A DNA stretch of 60,249 bases. Origin: Bacteroidales bacterium (GTDB taxonomy: Bacteria > Bacteroidota > Bacteroidia > Bacteroidales > JAADGE01). The translations under genes and the position numbers were made by a program. The stretch lies in assembly GCA_029934515.1 (NCBI GenBank), contig JAOZMB010000004.1, forward strand, positions 1 to 60,249. Reading direction: 5' to 3'. Positions within the stretch are counted from its first letter, which is position 1. Each line of letters starts with the position of its first letter. The notes below the pieces were generated by a model that did not search any database, was not told the DNA's origin, and saw nothing but the letters and a program-made list of their open reading frames with translations. Shown here in pieces: positions 37,917 to 45,869 of the stretch.

Positions 37917-38423
37917 ATGGATAATTTTAAGGAGCGATTAAAAGATATTCAAGCATTTGTATTTGATGTTGATGGAGTATTTTCGAAGAATATAATACTC
38001 CATTCAAATGGAGAATCAATGAGGCTTATTAATGTTAAAGATATATTTGCATTAAAAACAGCTATTAAGAAGGGTTTTATTATAGGAATTATAACTGGAG
38101 GGAGTTCAGAATCGGTTAAGAAAAAATTTAATATGCTTGGAATCACAGATGTTTATCTTTCTTCAATCAATAAGTTAGATGATTTTAAGGATTTTTATTT
38201 AAAATATAATTTGAAACCGGAAACGATATTATACATGGGTGATGATATTCCAGATTTTGAAGTACTCTCAAAGGCTGGGATTGCCACTTGTCCATCTGAT
38301 GCTGTCGAAGAGATTCAAAATATTTCTCATTATATTTCAGATAAATCAGCTGGTGCTGGATGTGTGCGCGACCTTATAGAACAAGTTATGAGGGCACAGA
38401 GCAAATGGTTTAAGACATCGTAA
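37917..38423 (+). CDS. kdsC: 3-deoxy-D-manno-octulosonate 8-phosphate phosphatase
   Basis: A C0-type HAD phosphatase without a cap domain, 168 residues. It removes phosphate from KDO-8-P in the lipopolysaccharide pathway. The catalytic block FDVDGVF is at about residues 16-22 (nucleophile Asp17), ITGG near 60-63, and GDDIPDFEVL with the metal-binding Asp near 109. The tail GAGCVRDLIEQVM is typical. The remaining KDO genes are not in the window. Confidence 0.87.
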   Translation: MDNFKERLKDIQAFVFDVDGVFSKNIILHSNGESMRLINVKDIFALKTAIKKGFIIGIITGGSSESVKKKFNMLGITDVYLSSINKLDDFKDFYLKYNLKPETILYMGDDIPDFEVLSKAGIATCPSDAVEEIQNISHYISDKSAGAGCVRDLIEQVMRAQSKWFKTS

Positions 38424-38551
38424 TTATGTTTGTGATGCGATTATTGTTACATTTTGCTTAAAATTATAAAGATTTTTCAAAAAAAAACTTGTATATTACA
38501 AACAAGATAGTAATTTTGACAAATTTTATTATAATAATTTTTCTTTGAACT

Positions 38552-39514
38552 ATGAATAAACTTTTAGATGTTTTAAACAAAAAATTTCAAAAAAAATATC
38601 AAGACCTTTTATATACAAATCCAGAAGGACTGAGAATAATTAATATTCAACTCTCGATTTATGACTCGCAAAATGTAATAAAATTCTTTTTTTGGTACAT
38701 GCGTAAAAAATTTATAAATTTTTTTGATATATATATATTTATAAATCCCACAAATTTATTAAGAACACGTATTATAAAAAATATATCAATACAATATTTA
38801 ATACTTATTATAATATTCCTACCTTCATTTATTTTGACAAAAAAAATAAATGAAAATCAAACAAAGCTTTCACTTGAAACATACAAAAATCCATACCTAA
38901 AACTTGACACATTACATACAGATTTTGAAAACGAATTCGATAGGAATAAAAAAATTAGTAAACAAAAAGAGAAAAAATATTCTGTCAATCCTGTCAAACC
39001 TATCAAAAAAAAGAAAAAAAGAAGGAAGAAAAGAAGAAAAAAAATAAAAAATCTGTCTAATCAGAACGATACAACAACATACAACGATACAACAGATATA
39101 TCAATAAGTGCTGATTTGAATACTAAGCTTAATCGTGTAATTAGATTTGCAAAAAAACATATTGGTATTAGATATAGAAGAGCAGGTATAAGTCCAAGAA
39201 CAGGTTTTGATTGTTCTGGTTTTGTAAAATATGTGCTAAATAATTTTGGTTACGAAGTACCACGCTCATCAAGGTCTTACAGAAATTTTGGCACACGTAT
39301 AAGTAAAAAAAATTGCCGTAAAGGAGATGTAATAATATTCGGAAGCTGGAATCGACGTCGTATAGGTCATGTAGGAATTGTTTTGTCTAACAATAACGGA
39401 AATATAAAATTTATACACTCAGCAACATCAAGAAGAAGAGGTATAACTATTTCTGACCTCAACCAGAGATACTACAAAAAAAGATTTTTTGGAATAAGAA
39501 GAATTATAAAATAA
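38552..39514 (+). CDS. NlpC/P60 cell-wall hydrolase, membrane-anchored
   Basis: A 320-residue protein. The N-terminal 80 residues include a hydrophobic segment (about 92-109, LILIIIFLPSFILT) that can act as a signal anchor, preceded by about 90 cytoplasmic residues. A basic, Lys/Arg-rich linker (about 145-170) leads to an NlpC/P60 peptidase domain (about 195-320) with the catalytic Cys in GFDCSGFVKY and His in RIGHVGIVLS, and a later His in FIHSAT. It should cut peptidoglycan stem peptides. The long N-terminal part is not recognised. A hairpin terminator follows. Confidence 0.82.
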   Translation: MNKLLDVLNKKFQKKYQDLLYTNPEGLRIINIQLSIYDSQNVIKFFFWYMRKKFINFFDIYIFINPTNLLRTRIIKNISIQYLILIIIFLPSFILTKKINENQTKLSLETYKNPYLKLDTLHTDFENEFDRNKKISKQKEKKYSVNPVKPIKKKKKRRKKRRKKIKNLSNQNDTTTYNDTTDISISADLNTKLNRVIRFAKKHIGIRYRRAGISPRTGFDCSGFVKYVLNNFGYEVPRSSRSYRNFGTRISKKNCRKGDVIIFGSWNRRRIGHVGIVLSNNNGNIKFIHSATSRRRGITISDLNQRYYKKRFFGIRRIIK

Positions 39515-39571
39515 TTATAAATTTTATTGTTGATATTTTGAATTTCATCAAACCATATTTTTTTACAAAAA

Positions 39572-39597
39572 AAAAACATGTTATACAACATGTTTTT
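39572..39597 (+). terminator. Intrinsic terminator after the NlpC/P60 gene
   Basis: AAAAACATGTT (39572-39582), a 4-nt loop and AACATGTTTTT (39587-39597) form an 11-bp stem ending in T. It lies 58 nt after the NlpC/P60 stop. A related weaker pair, CAATATGTT (39660-39668) and AACATATTG (39676-39684), follows. Confidence 0.7.
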
Positions 39598-39702
39598 AAT
39601 TGTGGAAAATTATCACTCTCCATAATAACTATATATTTTTCATAGATATTTTTATTTTACAATATGTTATTATTCAACATATTGTCATAATAAATTGCTG
39701 TC

Positions 39703-39740
39703 GATTCTTGAATGTAAAGTAAACTTTACATTCAAGAATC
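39703..39740. promoter_or_regulatory. 36-nt perfect palindrome upstream of caspase gene (site 1)
   Basis: GATTCTTGAATGTAAAGT (39703-39720) and its exact complement (39723-39740) are separated by two A residues. The core GTAAAGTAAACTTTAC shares the motif TGTAAAGTAA with site 2. No T-tract follows, so it is more likely a protein-binding site than a terminator. Confidence 0.6.
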
Positions 39741-39757
39741 AATAGTTGTTTGCCTTT

Positions 39758-39802
39758 AAATGTAAACCTTACTTTACATAATGTAAAGTAAGGTTTACAT
39801 TT
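39758..39802. promoter_or_regulatory. 45-nt perfect palindrome upstream of caspase gene (site 2)
   Basis: AAATGTAAACCTTACTTTACAT (39758-39779, split here as AAATGTAAACC then TTACTTTACAT) pairs exactly with 39781-39802 around a single A. It ends 15 nt before the TATATTTG -7 element at 39818-39825, so it would cover the -33 region. It shares ATGTAAAGTAA with site 1. This looks like an operator that controls the caspase-like gene. Confidence 0.6.
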
Positions 39803-39817
39803 GAGTTTATTTATTTA

Positions 39818-39825
39818 TATATTTG
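39818..39825 (+). promoter_or_regulatory. -7 element of the caspase-like gene
   Basis: TATATTTG matches TAnnTTTG. It lies 43 nt before the TTG start and just after palindrome site 2, whose right arm occupies the place of the -33 element. Confidence 0.55.
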
Positions 39826-39868
39826 CTAAATATTAACAGACTACTATTTCTAAAAAAAATAGGGATAA

Positions 39869-40756
39869 TTGGCAACGGCAAGCATTCATAAAGCAAAATC
39901 TGACAGACATTCTGTTAAAGCTTTACTGATAGGAATATCGAAATATAAAAACGATACTTCGCTCAGCTCAATTCCTAATGTCAAAAAAAATATAAAATTG
40001 TTAGAAAAAGCTTTGCTGTCGAATTATGCTTTACATATAAACAAAAAAGATATAACGATTTCACTTAATGAGAACAAAACAGATATTGAACGAAGGTTGA
40101 TGCAAGCCGCAACAGAAGCAAAAAATCACAACTATACTTTATTGGTTTATTATTCGGGACACGGAATTATAAGTACACAAAATTTTAATCTGTATTTATC
40201 TGCGGGGGATACAACTAATAATTATCTTGAAGCTGATGGTATTCATGTTGACCGTTTTTCAGAGATTATTGAAGGTTCAAGAGCTGGGAAAAAAATTGTT
40301 ATCGTAGATTCTTGTTACAGTGGGGCGGTTCACTATTCAATGCGAAAAGTTATATCAAAATCTAAACGGCAATTCAATTCAATTGAAAATACTTATGTTG
40401 TTAGTTCAACATCAAAAGACAATACGGCAAGATATCCAGTTGGAAATAAGGAACTGCCAACATGTTTTACAGCTAAACTAATTGATATTATTTATAACGG
40501 CATAAATAATAATAAAGCTACTCTGACAATTCATGATATTTGTCGGGAAATTAAGCGCGCACTAAGAAACAGCGAGGATATTCCTTCACCACAATATTCT
40601 TCATTTGACAATGCCAGGGGAATTATTTTTGCGAAAAATAATATTGACAACAAAAATATCCCACAAAGTTCATCTCAATGTCCATATAACGTCTTACACT
40701 CTAACAAAAAACAAAAATCTAATTTTTTTAATCGTGCTGTTTCTGCTTTAAAATAA
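39869..40756 (+). CDS. Caspase-like (C14) cysteine protease
   Basis: A 295-residue protein with a caspase/metacaspase p20-like domain (about residues 15-255). The catalytic dyad is His98 in YYSGHG and Cys149 in VDSCYSG. The N-terminal KALLIGISKYKN strand and SSTSKDNTARYP after the Cys are typical. It has no signal peptide, transmembrane segment or C-terminal effector domain, so it is a small soluble protease. The start is a TTG at 39869. Bacterial relatives act in defence and programmed death when coupled to a sensor. Here the nearest partner is a convergent AAA+ ATPase. Confidence 0.88.
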   Translation: MATASIHKAKSDRHSVKALLIGISKYKNDTSLSSIPNVKKNIKLLEKALLSNYALHINKKDITISLNENKTDIERRLMQAATEAKNHNYTLLVYYSGHGIISTQNFNLYLSAGDTTNNYLEADGIHVDRFSEIIEGSRAGKKIVIVDSCYSGAVHYSMRKVISKSKRQFNSIENTYVVSSTSKDNTARYPVGNKELPTCFTAKLIDIIYNGINNNKATLTIHDICREIKRALRNSEDIPSPQYSSFDNARGIIFAKNNIDNKNIPQSSSQCPYNVLHSNKKQKSNFFNRAVSALK

Positions 40757-40804
40757 TTATATTTTTACAAAAACAAAACTTTACATTTTCCTACTATTCT
40801 CTTG

Positions 40805-41035
40805 CAAATTTTGTGCCAAGTATAATATTATTAAGAAAAACAGCTCTTTTTTATAAAACAACGGCATTTTTCATAAAAAAGAACTTTAATATTTGTTTAC
40901 CAAATTAATACAAATTTTGTGCCAAATGTAATATTATTAAAAAAAACAGCTCTTTTCTATAAAATAACGGCATTTTTCATAAAAAAGAACTTTAATATTT
41001 ATTTACCAAATTAATACAAATTTTGTGCCAAGTAT
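40805..41035. repeat. 106-bp tandem direct repeat, about 2.2 copies
   Basis: Two full units (40805-40910 and 40911-41016) differ at about six positions, and a partial third unit covers 41017-41035. Each starts CAAATTTTGTGCCAA. Each contains a hairpin: TCTTTTTTAT (40845-40854) with ATAAAAAAGA (40873-40882), and the matching region in unit 2 at 40951-40988 with one mismatch. The repeat fills the gap between the convergent caspase and ATPase genes. It may be a duplicated bidirectional terminator. Confidence 0.92.
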
Positions 41036-41042
41036 TAATTTT

Positions 41043-42203
41043 TTAATTATGTTTTTTTAATTTTATTAATACTTTCATCAACGGATTTTTGAAACGATAT
41101 TTACGTTTTCGAGTACTTCCTGTTCTTTCAAGAATTTTGCCTCTCTCTGGACGACAGAGCATACCAATATTGTATCTAATTGCTTCTTCTTGTGTTTTTG
41201 TTTTTGTAATTGCATTATATTTGTCAAGTACTTTTTCAATTGTATAAGTATCTGATTCATCTGGTTCAACAATTGCACAGGCATAAACAATATCTTCGAA
41301 TTTGTTTTTGCTACCAGCAGATTTCACGGCAAGCGAATAAGACGTATTAAGACTGTGTTCGGAGTTTTTAATACTCATCTTAACAGCATAATCAAATTGT
41401 TTTTTTGTTATTTTGTTGAGGTTATTTACAACAGTATTGTATGCTGCAAATTTACACAACAAGTGTATATAATGAGGAAATCCAGACGAGTATTCAATAA
41501 TTTTTTCAACAATATTTTTGCTTATAGTTAGTCTCAGCGATTGTAAATTTCTGCTAATTAATAATTCAGCTTCATGTCGTGTCATAACTGGTAATTTTAT
41601 TTGTTTTATACATCGTTCTAGCGAAGGATGATATCCTATTAAATCAGCAATATTTCGAGCAATACCAATTATCAGCAATGTAACATTAGGAACATTATCA
41701 GAAAATGATTTTATTGTATCTGCCATCATTATTTTTGTTTCATTACTGCTCACACAATCAAATTCATCAAAAACAAGTAATATAGGACTCTGAATTTCAA
41801 TAAATAATTCTTCTACATCTGATGTATCTATAAAGTTTTTTTTAGGTAATATTAATTGAACAAGTTCGGATTTTTCTGATGTGTTAAATCCAATTTCATA
41901 TTTCGACCTATAATATTTCACTTTTCTTGTCATTTTATTCCAAAGCGACATATAGTTATCTGTTCTGTTACATGTTATTTTAGCAATAAAAACATTTGTA
42001 AATACTTGGTTTAGTATGTTTGCAAGTGATGTTTTTCCGGCTCCTCTTTTCCCGTACATTATAGCATGTTGTCCATTTTCTTCGATTGCTGTTTTTATAT
42101 TAAAAATTTGTTTATTCCTTCCAGCAAATAAATTTATATTTTTGATAGGTGCCGATGGACTGAATATCTGATATATAGCTGATATTTTTTCTTCTTTTGT
42201 CAT
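41043..42203 (-). CDS. AAA+ ATPase, ORC/STAND-like
   Basis: A 386-residue P-loop ATPase. Walker A GKRGAGKTS is at residues 52-59 region and Walker B LLVFDEFD at about 141-148. A sensor-like arginine follows (GIARNIADLIGYHPSLERC). The N-terminal NLFAGRNKQIFNIKTAI is typical of stand-alone ATPases of the ORC/AAA_16 type. The C-terminal part (about 245-386) is helical with a basic tail (TRKRKYRFKNPLMKVLIKLKK), probably winged-helix. It converges on the caspase-like gene. A role as its sensor or activator is an inference. Confidence 0.82.
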   Translation of the reverse strand: MTKEEKISAIYQIFSPSAPIKNINLFAGRNKQIFNIKTAIEENGQHAIMYGKRGAGKTSLANILNQVFTNVFIAKITCNRTDNYMSLWNKMTRKVKYYRSKYEIGFNTSEKSELVQLILPKKNFIDTSDVEELFIEIQSPILLVFDEFDCVSSNETKIMMADTIKSFSDNVPNVTLLIIGIARNIADLIGYHPSLERCIKQIKLPVMTRHEAELLISRNLQSLRLTISKNIVEKIIEYSSGFPHYIHLLCKFAAYNTVVNNLNKITKKQFDYAVKMSIKNSEHSLNTSYSLAVKSAGSKNKFEDIVYACAIVEPDESDTYTIEKVLDKYNAITKTKTQEEAIRYNIGMLCRPERGKILERTGSTRKRKYRFKNPLMKVLIKLKKHN

Positions 42204-42237
42204 TTTTTTATTTATTTATAAAATTTATATTTTTTTT

Positions 42238-42245
42238 CAAATATA
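42238..42245 (-). promoter_or_regulatory. -7 element of the AAA+ ATPase gene
   Basis: The minus strand reads TATATTTG, which fits TAnnTTTG, 35 nt before the ATPase start. It lies only 6 nt from the plus-strand -7 element of the citrate-lyase-like gene, so the two promoters overlap back to back. Confidence 0.5.
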
Positions 42246-42251
42246 AAATAA

Positions 42252-42259
42252 TACATTTG
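42252..42259 (+). promoter_or_regulatory. -7 element of the CitD-CitE gene
   Basis: TACATTTG matches TAnnTTTG and lies 25 nt before the ATG at 42285. Its -33 region would cover the divergent promoter of the ATPase. Confidence 0.55.
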
Positions 42260-42284
42260 TACTGAAACAAACAAAATTTTTTTT

Positions 42285-43499
42285 ATGAAAAATTTAAAAT
42301 TTACAGCAGGCAACAAGGGTGGACGTGTACGTTCTGATTGCTATGTAACTTTTGAGCCGAAAGAATCAGGCGGGATAAGTATAAATTTACAAAGTAAAGT
42401 TGGTGTGATGTATGGTGATGCAATAAAAGAACTTTGTAGAAAGGAATTGGATTTTTTTGGTATTAAAAATGCGTTAATTACTATTGAGGATTCAGGAGCG
42501 TTGGATTTCACAATTGCAGCTCGCATAGAATCTGTTGTGAGACAGGCTACTGGTACAGAGAAGGAGTTCTTGCTTGATATGCTTGATGCAAATAAATATC
42601 AAACGTTGAGAGATAGATTTAGGTTTTCGCGGCTTTATTTGCCTGGCAATACACCAAGTATGATGATAAATGCTGGTATTCATCAACCTAATGGAATTAT
42701 TCTTGACCTCGAAGATTCTGTGGCACATGTCAAAAAATCAGAAGCACAACTTCTGATAAGAAATGCTCTTAGAGCAGTGAATTTTTATAAAGCAGAAAGG
42801 ATGGTTCGTATTAATCAATTACCAAACGGACTCGATGATATTAAATTTGTTGTGAGACATTATGTTAATCTTTTGTTGATACCTAAATGCGAAAGTTCCA
42901 AACAAATTAAACAAGTTGATGATGCTGTTGAGGCTGAAAGAAAAAAACATGGTTTCAAATATCCAGTTTATTACATGCCTATAATAGAAAGCGCACTTGG
43001 AGTTGAGAAAGCTTTTGAGATAGCAACTGCTTCTGATAATGTTGTTGCAGTAGCAATTGGCTTAGAAGATTTTACGGCAGATTTAGGAGTCAGACGAACA
43101 AAAGAAGGCAAGGAATCGCTTTATGCACGTACTCGTTTGGTAAATGCTTGTAAGGCGGCTGGTGTTCAAGCCATAGATTCTGTGTTCTCTGATGTTGCCG
43201 ATGAAGAAGGTTTATGTTTAAATGTTCAAACGTCAAAAGCACTCGGTTTTGAAGGAATGGGCTGTATTCATCCACGACAAATAAATCCAATACACAAAAA
43301 TTTTGCACCAGAGAAAGACCAAATCGAAAGAGCAAAAAAGATTATTATAGCTTTTGAAGATGCAAAAGAAAAAGGACTTGGCGTTATTTCAATAGGTACA
43401 AAAATGATAGACCCACCAGTTGTAAAAAGAGCTGAAACAACAGTAAAACTTGCCGTAAAATTAGGATTATTAAACAGCAATTGGATAGAAGAAGAGTAG
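42285..43499 (+). CDS. CitD-CitE fusion (citrate lyase-like)
   Basis: A 404-residue fusion. Residues about 3-92 match the citrate lyase acyl-carrier subunit CitD (KFTAGNKGGRVRSDCYVTF with a Ser near 18, and ITIEDSGALDFTIAARIES). Residues about 108-390 match the CitE/HpcH aldolase beta subunit (RLYLPGNTPSMM, GIILDLEDSVAHVKKSEA, MPIIESALGVEKA, GFEGMGCIHPRQI). CitE cuts citryl-thioester to acetyl-thioester and oxaloacetate. The alpha subunit CitF and the prosthetic-group genes citC, citX and citG are absent nearby. The substrate may therefore be another acyl-thioester. Confidence 0.83.
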   Translation: MKNLKFTAGNKGGRVRSDCYVTFEPKESGGISINLQSKVGVMYGDAIKELCRKELDFFGIKNALITIEDSGALDFTIAARIESVVRQATGTEKEFLLDMLDANKYQTLRDRFRFSRLYLPGNTPSMMINAGIHQPNGIILDLEDSVAHVKKSEAQLLIRNALRAVNFYKAERMVRINQLPNGLDDIKFVVRHYVNLLLIPKCESSKQIKQVDDAVEAERKKHGFKYPVYYMPIIESALGVEKAFEIATASDNVVAVAIGLEDFTADLGVRRTKEGKESLYARTRLVNACKAAGVQAIDSVFSDVADEEGLCLNVQTSKALGFEGMGCIHPRQINPIHKNFAPEKDQIERAKKIIIAFEDAKEKGLGVISIGTKMIDPPVVKRAETTVKLAVKLGLLNSNWIEEE

Positions 43500-43563
43500 G
43501 AAGATTAATAAATCTTAATAAAACAGTAAAAATAATATTAATAATTATTTTAAAATTAACAAT

Positions 43564-43597
43564 AAAGTCGGTTCGGTGTTTGAACCTTGCCGACTTT
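43564..43597. terminator. Terminator between convergent citDE and fcl
   Basis: AAAGTCGG (43564-43571) pairs with CCGACTTT (43590-43597), and GGTTC/GAACC-like inner pairing extends the stem. It lies between the stop codons of two convergent genes and can serve both. Confidence 0.6.
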
Positions 43598-43615
43598 AAT
43601 ATTTACAAAAAGATA

Positions 43616-44707
43616 TTATAATTTGTAATTTTCGTATATTTTTTTTATTCCATTGTTAAGTGAAATTTTAGGATACCAACCAAGATTTTTTATTTTATTG
43701 ACATCTAATAATTTTCTAAAAGTTCCGTCTGGTTTAGAAATATCCCAAATTATTTTTCCTGAATAAGCAATAATATTTTTAATTTTTAATGCAAGTTCCT
43801 TAATACTAATATCTTCGCCACAGCCAATATTAATATGAGTATTTTTTATATCTTTTGATTTTCCTTTAATTTCATCAAAATTTATATTTTTCATAACAAA
43901 CACACAGGCATCAGCCATATCGTTTACATTAAGAAATTCTCTGTATGGATTTCCTGTTCCCCAAAGAGTAATTTCCGTTCTTGGTTTTTCTGATTTGTAT
44001 ATATGTTTGATTCCAAACTCAGATAGAACATTAATTATTTCTTTTTTGCTATTTTTTCCATTAATTCCTTTAATAGGATTTTTATTTAAATCAGATTTTA
44101 TTGCTTCCCAATTATTATCTTCAAGACATTTCCCAATATGTATTTTCCTCATAATTGCAGGCAAAACATGAGATTTTTCTAAATCATAATTATCATTCGA
44201 ACCATAAAGATTTGTTGGCATTACAGCAATAAAATTTGTTTTGTATTGAATATTATAAGATTCACACATTTTTATTCCAGCTATTTTTGCTATTGCATAA
44301 GGTTCATTTGTGTACTCTAATTCTGATGTTAATAAATATTCTTCTTTTAGTGGTTGTGTTGCATTTTTGGGATAAATACATGAGCTTCCAAGAAAAAGAA
44401 GTTTCTTTACTCCTGCTTTGTACGAGCTATGAATTACATTATTTTGTATCTGTAAATTATCGTATATAAATTCAGCTCTATAAACATTATTTGCCGCAAT
44501 ACCTCCGACTTTTGCAGCCGCAAGGAAGACGTATTCAGGTTTTTCTTTTTCAAAAAAATCAGTAACAGCTTGTTGATTTTTTAGATTAAGTTCCGAAAAA
44601 GTTCTGAATATAATATTGTTATATCCCTTATTTTTTAGATTTCGCAAAATAGCGGAGCCAACCATTCCTTTATGTCCAGCAATATATATTTTAGATTTTT
44701 TATTCAT
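43616..44707 (-). CDS. fcl: GDP-L-fucose synthase
   Basis: A short-chain dehydrogenase/reductase that epimerises and reduces GDP-4-keto-6-deoxymannose to GDP-L-fucose with NADPH. The nucleotide site is [11 protein letters not shown] (about 9-19), the catalytic Ser lies in LGSSCIYP, and Tyr/Lys are in PYAIAK. At 363 residues it is about 40 longer than the usual 310-320, with an insert around residues 195-240. It overlaps gmd by 8 nt and is the second gene of an operon with it. Confidence 0.92.
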   Translation of the reverse strand: MNKKSKIYIAGHKGMVGSAILRNLKNKGYNNIIFRTFSELNLKNQQAVTDFFEKEKPEYVFLAAAKVGGIAANNVYRAEFIYDNLQIQNNVIHSSYKAGVKKLLFLGSSCIYPKNATQPLKEEYLLTSELEYTNEPYAIAKIAGIKMCESYNIQYKTNFIAVMPTNLYGSNDNYDLEKSHVLPAIMRKIHIGKCLEDNNWEAIKSDLNKNPIKGINGKNSKKEIINVLSEFGIKHIYKSEKPRTEITLWGTGNPYREFLNVNDMADACVFVMKNINFDEIKGKSKDIKNTHINIGCGEDISIKELALKIKNIIAYSGKIIWDISKPDGTFRKLLDVNKIKNLGWYPKISLNNGIKKIYENYKL

Positions 44708-45818
44708 AATAATTTAAAATTTCATATCCGTTTTCTTTTAGGAATTGTTCTTTTTTCATTAATTTAATATCAGAATAAATCATATCTTTTATTAAATCAT
44801 CTAAATCGTATTTAAGTTTCCAATTAAGTTTCTTTCGAGCTTTTGAAGCATCTCCAATCAATAAATCGACTTCTGTTGGTCTGAAATATTGTGGGTCAAC
44901 TTCAAGTATAATTTTACCTTTTGGTAGTTCGTATTCAGAGTTTTTACATGAAACAATAAAAGCTTTTTCGTCTTTTCCTTTTCCTTTAAATTCGATATCA
45001 ATATTTAATACCTTAAAGGCTTTTCTTACAAATTCTCTTATTTCTGTTGTTATTCCAGTTGCAATAACATAATCGTCTGGACTGTCCTGTTGTAGTATTA
45101 GGTACATTGCACGAACATAATCTTTTGCATGTCCCCAGTCTCTTTTTGCTGATAGATTGCCAAGATACAGTTTTTCTTGTAGTCTGAGTACGATTCTTGC
45201 GAGTGCTCTTGTTATTTTTCTTGTAACAAAAGTTTCGCCTCTAATAGGGCTTTCATGGTTAAATAAAATTCCATTGCTTGCATGTATTCCGTATGCTTCT
45301 CTGTAATTGACTGTTATCCAGTAGGCATACATTTTTGCTACTGCATAAGGTGAGCGAGGATAAAACGGTGTTTTTTCTGTTTGTGGTATTTCCATAACTT
45401 CACCGTATAATTCCGAAGTTGATGCTTGATATATCTTTGTTTTTTCAACAAGATTCAAAAGTCTCACTGCTTCTAATATACGTAATGTTCCTAGTCCGTC
45501 TGCATTTGCTGTATATTCTGGCGTATCAAAACTAACTTTAACATGCGACATTGCCGCCAAATTATATATTTCATCAGGCTGTACATCTTGGATTATTTTT
45601 GTTAAATTCAAAGAATCTGTTAGGTCTCCATAGTGCAGGATAAAATTTCTATTTTTGATATGTGGATCCTGATATAAATGGTCAATCCTATCTGTATTAA
45701 ATAATGAACTCCTTCTTTTTATACCATGAACTTCATAATTTTTTTTTAATAAGAACTCAGCCAAATAAGCACCGTCTTGTCCAGTAATTCCAGTAATTAA
45801 AGCTTTTTTATTTTTCAT
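44700..45818 (-). CDS. gmd: GDP-mannose 4,6-dehydratase
   Basis: First step of GDP-fucose synthesis: GDP-mannose to GDP-4-keto-6-deoxymannose, with bound NADP. The 372-residue protein has [16 protein letters not shown] (about 9-24), [20 protein letters not shown] and [10 protein letters not shown] (Tyr/Lys). [17 protein letters not shown] is the tetramer/NADP region. It is cotranscribed with fcl downstream and probably with the exporter gene 51 nt upstream. Confidence 0.95.
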   Translation of the reverse strand: MKNKKALITGITGQDGAYLAEFLLKKNYEVHGIKRRSSLFNTDRIDHLYQDPHIKNRNFILHYGDLTDSLNLTKIIQDVQPDEIYNLAAMSHVKVSFDTPEYTANADGLGTLRILEAVRLLNLVEKTKIYQASTSELYGEVMEIPQTEKTPFYPRSPYAVAKMYAYWITVNYREAYGIHASNGILFNHESPIRGETFVTRKITRALARIVLRLQEKLYLGNLSAKRDWGHAKDYVRAMYLILQQDSPDDYVIATGITTEIREFVRKAFKVLNIDIEFKGKGKDEKAFIVSCKNSEYELPKGKIILEVDPQYFRPTEVDLLIGDASKARKKLNWKLKYDLDDLIKDMIYSDIKLMKKEQFLKENGYEILNYYE

Positions 45819-45869
45819 AAATATTTTTAGAATTTTAAATTTGTGTTAGTCAATATATTACATTAATTT

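Noticed and set aside
40805-41035. CRISPR array or ToxIN-type RNA antitoxin
   Set aside because: The repeat is 106 bp without variable spacers, only about two copies exist, and neither Cas nor ToxN-like genes are adjacent.
28648-42203. A single genomic island from restriction-modification genes to the ATPase
   Set aside because: Core genes such as valS and kdsC lie inside the stretch and no integrase or flanking direct repeats were found.
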